A DNA stretch of 64,000 bases, taken from contig OX235263.1 in NCBI GenBank assembly GCA_944472135.2, forward strand, positions 25,039,379 through 25,103,378, read 5' to 3'. This stretch comes from Trichobilharzia regenti. Taxonomy: Eukaryota > Platyhelminthes > Trematoda > Strigeidida > Schistosomatidae. The notes beneath the pieces were generated by a model that did no database searches, was not told the origin of the DNA, and saw only the letters and a program-made list of their open reading frames with translations. This document shows positions 52,401 through 61,300 of the stretch, piece after piece. Both the position numbers and the translations under genes were made by a program. Within the stretch, counting starts at the first letter, position 1. Every line of letters begins with the position of its first letter.

Positions 52401-55346
52401 GTTAATAAGACATTTTTCTAATTTTGATAACCAATGCCCAACTTGACGCCATTCCCCTGGCAAAACACTATCTAAACGCCATCTCCATTCATCTAGCTCA
52501 GGTTTTACTCGACTCCATTCAGCTTCAGCACGTTCCAGCTCTTCTGGACGTAAACCGAGTAGTAGGCCTTGACGTTTACGTTCATCAAGTTCTCTAATAT
52601 ACGCTGCCATACTTTCATGTTCCAGTTGAGCTTGAAAAAAACTCTACAATTTGAAATACATAGTTAATAATCATTGTTAGAATTTACAAATGAATACAAT
52701 TCACACACTACGAGATGTAAAAGATGCCCTAACTATCGTTGCCTTTGTACACTGGCAGTGAATATATGTGCAGGAGATATCTTAACAACTAACTTTATCT
52801 TCGATCGATTCAGATTTGAAGCTTCAAGAGAAGAGAGTAAGTCAGTACTCCGACCCCGCCCTCCCCCCGCGTCCCAAAAAATATCGTGTTGACAAGATAC
52901 ATAAAAAGAATATAAATCACAAGTTCTTTTTGACAGTAACTCAACAAACTTAGTACAGATAGTGTAATCACTTAATAGAGTGCCGTGTTTATTATTCGAA
53001 AGTTGGTCATATGAATCCTGTCTCGGTTAATCCAGATTTTTAATTCATCTTCAATGATCACTTATTAAATCAACCGTAGTCTAGAAAATCCAAAGTTATC
53101 CCGACAAGTTTCACCATCAACTATGTTAATGTTATCCCTCTGCCTTCCAAGTGGAGTATATGCCTTCAAAAGCTTGAGCTTTGAAGTTTCAGTAGCAGCG
53201 GTGTTGCAAGTCTCACATTCAACCCTCCTTCCTTACCAAGTTTCTTGTTTACCAGTACATTAGGAGAGGTTTCGGAGTGCATCATTCGGAAATAGGATTG
53301 CAATCTCCCATGTGGCTGGCGAACAACATTCTATCGACATCGAACTACGGGATGCACTGGAGGCAATAATTGTATGAAATCCTTCTGATGATATTCATTG
53401 CTAACTTATCCTACTAATCGAAATCAACGTTAGTTCAATAAATTGAATATCGATATCAAATCATGTACTGTGAGTACAACTCTATGTTTTCTTCTTGAGT
53501 TTTAGTGCACAAACTTTGACAAACATCTTTGTATTTTCCTTATTCACCAATGTACCGCTTATGGAAACACTGGACTTTGTATGCGAAGAACTCAAAAGAC
53601 GAAATATCGATGTTGGCATTCCTATATGTTTTTATGGAAGAGTTTCTCTTGAAATGCACAATGAATGTCCATTTTTTATTTTATAAGGAACTATATAAAT
53701 AAATCGACGGTGTGGCGATGGGGTCAACACAAGCACCCATTCTATCCGATATTTTCCTTGCGAAACTAGAAAATGGGCCTTTGAAGGATGTTTTTGGTAA
53801 ACTTGAATTCTATTGTCGGTAAATGGATGGATGATACATTTTTGATTATGAAAAATAAGGAGGAAGCAAAGAACATCCTGGATAAATTTACCGACGTTCA
53901 GCCTTCAATAAATTTTACTATTGAGAAAGAAAAAGACTCTAGTGTTTCATTTCTAGACGTCCTTATGACCAGAAATGAGGATGGCGCAATAAGAAGAAGT
54001 GTATATAGAACACCTACATCAACGGGTCAGTGTACTCATTTTTTCAACTTCGTGTCATTTAAATACAAACGCAATCTGATAAAGTGCGCAATCCATAGAG
54101 CAAGAGCAATCTGCTCTGATGAATGTCTTAATGAAGAGCTTAATATTACTAAACAGTTATTGAGTGAGAATGGTTACCCAGAAAAATTCATCGACAAGAA
54201 TATGAATCAGAAGTCAAGGCAGATTGAAAGTACCAGCAGTTCCGAAGAAAGCCCTATTCTTATAAACTTCAGGTTCCTCGGGGATTATATCAATAAGATA
54301 TATAACACAACGCCTAAGGAATGCGGTAAAAAGGCATTCAGTGCTGCTGAGTTACTCTGTGTCTTCAAAATCATTCCTACTTTTCGTTCGAGAGTGAAAG
54401 ATAAACTGACTAATTTCGTCTCTTCTATGTGTATCTACCAATTTAACTGCACCTGTGGAGTGAACCAGTTATATAGGCCGTACAATTAGGCGTATTTCTC
54501 GTCGAATTTCCGAACATCATCCTTTGTGGTTGGTTAAGTGAAGGACAAACAAAATCTATTCGTAGCGCCATTCTATCTCATCTTGTAGATACAGAACACA
54601 TGACTGATGTTAACCAGGCTTTCAGGGTCATTTGCTGCATACCAACAAATCTCAATTTTGCCTTAAGAGTTCGACTTACTATATATTGCTGAAGCTGTTG
54701 GGATCCACATTAACAAGCCTTTTTAGTGCATCCAAAAAAAGTTAGTTCACACATTATCCTTACCTTGGACATCTAGGCTTCAATGATCCTCAATTTTCGT
54801 GGAAATTTCCCTAATTTTAGTTGATATTATATTTACTATTAAATCTTTATTATTACTATTTAAGCATCTCTAATGAACTGTAATTCCATTGTGATCTTCC
54901 TTAAGAAATCGATAATATTTAAAAACACTAATATTGTCATTGACTACTATTCTAGAATATTCTAAGTATATAATCATAAATATATAATTATAGAGCCAGA
55001 AGAGGAAACTATGAAAAAGGATATTCTTTGCTCAATTATTTTGTGTTTTCCTAGATATGTGAATGAATATTTTCGCTAAATTGAAATCTTTCTATTCGCC
55101 GAAATCTTCAAAATAAACTCGACTTCATAGTGACAGTGTTTTATCAGCAGGCTTACACTCCCAAATATTGATGCGTTCAGTATTGATTGAATGTACAGTG
55201 AAAATCTGCACCACAGTAGGAGTAGAGCTTAGCAGTCTTCGAAATAAATTTGAACCAAGAGAGTAAGGGTGGGGGGAAATGAAGGAAGAGGAGTCAAGTG
55301 AGTAGGTCTGATGGTCAAACTGAAAAGATTCTAAAAGGAATATGAC

Positions 55347-55380
<34 letters not shown>

Positions 55381-58300
55381 AATCCAGCATGCGCATTTCG
55401 TCCTATTTAGGGACGCTCTAGGTGGAGATATGTACCTGTGATCCCTAATAAGCGATGTTATTACTATTTATGGTGATCCATAACGTTATCTTCATTGAAG
55501 ACTGGTTAGTGAGCGAATAAAGAACATTCTTTTCGATAACTTCTCCTGCATCATGTTCTACATTTACATCCATCGATAATAATTAAAGAAATATTCTTGA
55601 TAATATCATTTAAGTATTAAAAATATTGAATGAATAATACTTATCTACTTTTTTCGAGTTCGGCCACGGATTGATATCGCAGTACTCACCCATTATCGGA
55701 ATTCGAACCCAGGAAATTCCAGTTACAAGGCAAGCTCATATACCATTGCCTAACTAGGATGAAACAGCTGTCCAGTACACTCTGTGGTTGGTTTTCAATG
55801 ATTCTCTAACTGATATCAATCCGTGGTCAAACTCGTAAAAACAGATAAAATCCTTACAAATCAACTCTTAGAAATTAATACTGATCTGTTACATTTCGAA
55901 AGTATTTTTCAGTGATTATATGCATAAAAATATAAGATTACAGCGCTTATCGAATAAATTAAAGGAAGTAATACTGAATTTATGAATTTATAGGTTCCCA
56001 CAACACACCAGGATAGCAATAGTGACTGGACCTGTTTCTTTTGCACACACACACACACACAGAGCCTCAGTTCTTTAAAGTGAACTGCACTTACCTCTGC
56101 TATTTGCAGAGTTCGATATTTGGAAGGTTTTGGCTATATATATTTGGTACCCGACAGATGATAGAAACAGATTCTTCAATAAAGTTTTATAATCTGTACC
56201 TGTGTAGTGTTTACACTATACCACCTTATTTAGCTACACGCAGGTAGGTGGTGTTCCTCAACACCAAAAACCAAGTCCTAGAATGCAATAACCAATACAA
56301 CTGTCTCCACAGGAGCTGTTGACCAATGAACTGACAGATCCAAGAAAGAAAGAAAGAAAGGTGGAACTAACCTCAAACTCAGTAATAAAATCTTGGGGAT
56401 TGATCGGATTATGTCGAACACGAGCAATTAACTCTTTAATATTGATTAATAGAATTCGTTCTTTTTCAGCCTCTGTCTTTGGAGCATTACCCTGGAGAGA
56501 GAGAGGGAGAAGGGGGAAAAGAAGGGCGAGATTTTAAATTGGAGGAAGAACTTTACAAGGAACGATCTTATTCACGAACGACAGATATGCGCATGCAACA
56601 GGAGAATATACAATCATGAACGACAACAAATTAGTGCAATAAACAAATAAGTGAATAAATAACACGTCAATAATAACAACAAACAAGACAATTTCACATT
56701 GCACTGTGAATAATGTCTAGGAAGATAATGAAACCTCAGTTATAATCTATCCATACTCAGAGAACACAACTAATACATCACAAAGGCAAAGAGAATACAC
56801 AACAAGGGTTTTCAGAGTGAATTTGAATCTCGGAAACTTGCCCTAAGCCTTCAATAATAATTCAGAGAAACTTCGATTTCACTTTAGAAGTTGAATCCAA
56901 CTCGATGTTCAACTGCAAAGAAATGTTGATTTGAGTGATGAATCAACAGTAGCGAAAAAATCAGTTCTTGAGACATCTCCTGTGTTGTAGTTCCGTCCTT
57001 CTCTCTGAAGTTGTTTCGATAAGTTGATCATACAATCAATTAGTATAATATATCAAATTGCTGCTATATAAATTTGGTTCATTTGGTTTTAAGAACCTTT
57101 CATTTTTGTTCTATGTATCGTCTACTTGGAGACAGTATAATCGCTATGATCAGGGTTGAAAGGTGTTCTTCGGGTAAGGATCTTTTCTAGCTTTTCCTTT
57201 TGGATGTCAATTATTTCTTGGTATCTCTGGATCCGATAATGTGTATCTGTAATCATTCCAAACTGTTCCGTCAATCCCCATCTATTGGCCAGTTAATTGA
57301 TGAGTGACCTGTACCTGACAATGCTTGGTGTCAGGTAACAATAGTAATCCTTTTCCTTCGAAAAAGAGGAGCATAGGTTGTTTACCGATACATATATGCT
57401 TACACAATAAGTCGTTTATTTCACTGTAAAATATGGATCTGAACAGCAATCGCCGCCAATCGACAGACACATCTACGTTTGAATTTATATTCCAGTGGGT
57501 ATTGCCAGCTTTGAAGATGAGAAAAATTGTCAATGATGAAGTGGTAGAATGCTCAACAACCATGAATATACTCTAGTCTCCGAACCTCGGTGAGCGAGTG
57601 TACTTTTGAAGAATCCCTCTCTAACTAGGACGAAACAGTTGTCCAGTACTCCTTGATGGCTTTCCATTGATTCTCTAACTGACGTCAATACGTAATCGAG
57701 CCTGTAACCAATCAAATCCATGTAGACCAACACTTGACTATCGCGATTACTCCTTGATTTTCGATGGTTCTTTACAATAATGTTGGTTTCTACAAGATGA
57801 AATTGTTCTTGAAAATAAGAAATAATTGTCTAAATTATAGTGAACTGATACGATAAATTCCCCCCTTAGTGCAAAGGTCTCCTTGAACGGATCATTTTTG
57901 ATTTTATGTTTACTCAACTTTTCATACTATCTGTTTACTGGTATTCACTGATGCGGTGGAGTGCAGAAGAATTTACATGTTGTTTAATTTTAAATTCAAA
58001 TTCGTTAGCTGATTACCCCATCTCTTGAATCTCCGTAAGTAACAGTTTACCCGATACGACTCGAATTCAGTAGTCATTGTTTTAAATAAATAAATAAATT
58101 CTCTTTGATAAAAATTTCGAGTTTTTGGTTTAATGGTGAAATAATAATCGCTAACCACACCTCACGCAGTCCGCGGTTCGACCCCTGGCCATCGACGCGC
58201 TCAAAAACCTCACTTAGCCGGTGGTTGTAAGTCCAGTAGATAGGGAAGGTTTGGTTTAACGGTGACAACTCCATCCCGTAGAAAAGAATAATATCAAAGC

Positions 58301-61300
58301 TCAAGCTTGAAGGCCTCTTAGGTCCCACTTGGAATGCAAAGGATTAAAACAAATCATAACTAAAAATAGTGAAAGACTTAACTGATATCAATCCATGATC
58401 AACTCGTCAAAACAAATCTAATGCTTACAACAAACCAACTATTGAAAATTAATCTGATGCTTGCTAGTGAGTGACTGGCTACAGGACGGAGTTTCCTGGA
58501 ATTCTGGTGAAAAGTTGTGACCAGTGAGGTCCATCCAGTCGGCATTCGAGGATGGATTTCCCACCGATAACACTGATTGGTGGTTGCGCTAAATATCTCG
58601 AATTGGTAGAAATTAGAATTCATGAACTGGCCATTGAATCGGTTCGTTATGGATTCGAACCTTGGTGGTGAGTGCGTACTGAGGATGAGTCTCAGCAGCT
58701 TTTCAGTACCTATTGATATCAATCCGTGGTCTAACACGGAAACCAAATCAAATCCTTACAAATCAACTCTCGAACATAATTAACAGCTAAACGGTCAGTG
58801 AGCAGTTGAGAAGAACAGCTAGAAGAGTACAAGGTTACTTGTTTAGAAATGAGAAAAAAGAATGTGCATAGAAAAAGGTGACTGAGTGCGTCAACATGCA
58901 GTAAGGAATGCATTTCTTTTTTCAGGCCACATAAACTATAAAACAACTAATAGTATAAAATAAGAAATCAATAATATGCACCTCTCCACCTAAATGTAAA
59001 ACTGGAACAATATTACGCGTAGCTTTAGGTGGTTCAGCTGTTACTCGAATATTTGCAATTGCCCGACATTTCGATACATTTTTAGCTACACGACATAAAC
59101 GTAGGCCAGCATAGGAACGTGCACGTGCAGATCGGTGCGGTGATGTACTATAACTTGGTGGTGATGGAGAGCCTGACATAGTTCCAGCGTATACACCAGG
59201 AGTTGATGAAGACAATGCACCACCAGCAGTCATAACATCATCTGAGGTGTTGATGCACCACCTGTCTCAGAGCTTACAGGACTTGTAGCTACAATTAAAT
59301 TACGTAATGCTTCATCATCCATTGTTTGCGGACCACCTAAACTTGCACGTCTTGCACGTCGACGTTCTAAAAAATTAGCTGTAGTAGAAGCATTTAATAT
59401 TAGAGCGGGATCGATTTCTGGATCTGGTTCATAAGTGGCTAATCTTAACGAGGTATGATGTTCATTGTCTGATTTCATTTCAGCAGGCTTTTTTGATGAA
59501 TCTATCGCCTTTGTTTCATGTTGTAGTGGTGATTTATCCATACTGTTACTACTTGATCTCCGCGAATTCGATCTTGATTTGATCTTCAAAGGACAGAATT
59601 TGTAAGGAAAAGAAGAAGCAATTCGAAATGTAAAAAATTAACAAAAACTACTTTGTAGATATTTTACAAAGAAATAATAGAAGATGAAGGATCCTTTTTC
59701 CATCTACATAGAACAGCTCCCACAAACGATCTTGTATGAGGCCGATGGCGGGTGGACATTGGCCTTCTTCTCTACATGAATGCTCTCATATCCTCACACG
59801 TCAACAGCTCCTCTACACTGCCAGGTAAGTCCCATTCACTGCTTTCACGTCACTGCGGGATGATCCTCGCATAAGTAAAAGGAAGAAGGCGAATGTCTGG
59901 CGCTTCCAACTGGATCAGTGGACATACAACTCTACCTAGAAGAGCTAGATAACTCTGATTCTACACCTAGGGATGCAGCTTCTGACACTCCTTGGCTACC
60001 TTTTGGAACATACTTCAAGACAAAGGTTCGGGATGAAGTGATCTCTTAAGACAACTCTACCTGCTCCGATCAGTTCCCCTTAACAAAATTCTCATGAAAC
60101 AGACGATAAACCTCACAGTTATAATGTGAGGACTGATGATATTACTCAGTTGCCCTCCTCCACCCTAGATGAAGCGGGATTCAGACCAATAACCCATTGG
60201 CATAAAGGCTGAGTACTTAGAACAATCAATGAGTTGTATCTGGACCCATTGTATCACTTGTAGCCTGGTTGGTACATGAAGTATCCGATTCGAATAACTT
60301 TCATTAGCAACAAACAAATTGTTGAGATTAATCTGTAAAAAAGGTTCCCCAAAACTGAAACCAACAAACTAGCAGGGAGAGGAGCAGCAATGAAACCATC
60401 ACGTAAAAAACGACGGAAACCTCTTAAAATATGTAATATTTACGACAAGTGTCATTTCCGAAAGAAATTCAAATGAAGGATGAATCGATAGCCTGAAATA
60501 TTCCTCAAAATAGGTTAGTTATTCTCTTGAAAAAAGACTGACTTCATACGCCATCCAAACACACACTGACTGACACATTTCAGCATACAACTGTGCACTA
60601 ATGTACAGCAGTTCAAGTCGTTACACTTCCCCCTTAGCACACGAAGCAAGAGAAGAAAGTAAAAAGAAATGCAAAACAGAGGCAGTAAACACAGACATAC
60701 GGGGTATGAGTTCAACTATAATCTTGACACAAATAATGCCTCATGTTATCCACTAGGCGAACGGAAGAAGTCATGGAAAGGAGGCTGGGATCGACTGCCA
60801 GTCAGCGAACTCCTAAACATCTCCCCTAGTTCACTACTCAATAGTGATCCCGGAAAAGAAGAAAGTTTCGGTGTAGAGTTAGAGCACACACCTTACCCTC
60901 TCCTCCGTAAGAAATTACCAGTGGCACTGAAACTTCTTCAAATGCTCAAACCCAATGTTCCATTCGTAAACAGGAAAAACTGTCTAACGTGATATGACAG
61001 CAAACGCCAACTAGCATATTGTGGTAAGAGCTGTCTGATAGCCAAAATTGGTAGACAGTAATTTCCGTTAATGTTTACGTCCAAATCTTGGTCATGAGAA
61101 AAGAAACAAGAACAAAGGCTAACTCAAGAACCAATAACAGCAGACTTTGCGTGAACGGATGCGATTCGCAGATATATGGTCTGGCCTTCAGAGAAATGGC
61201 CACAAAGAGATGACAGAATAACTTTCAAAGAGAAAACGACCAATCAGAAGACGCTGTTTCACTCTTAATAATAACGAATAATAATGTACTTAAAAATATA

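Noticed and set aside
54720..55340. Further PLE coding sequence
   Set aside because: AT-rich tail only; no frame or motif could be followed.
57282..57563. Minus-strand 93-residue ORF as a nesprin exon
   Set aside because: No spectrin-like spacing, hydrophobic composition, and no splice sites that keep the phase of the neighbouring exons.
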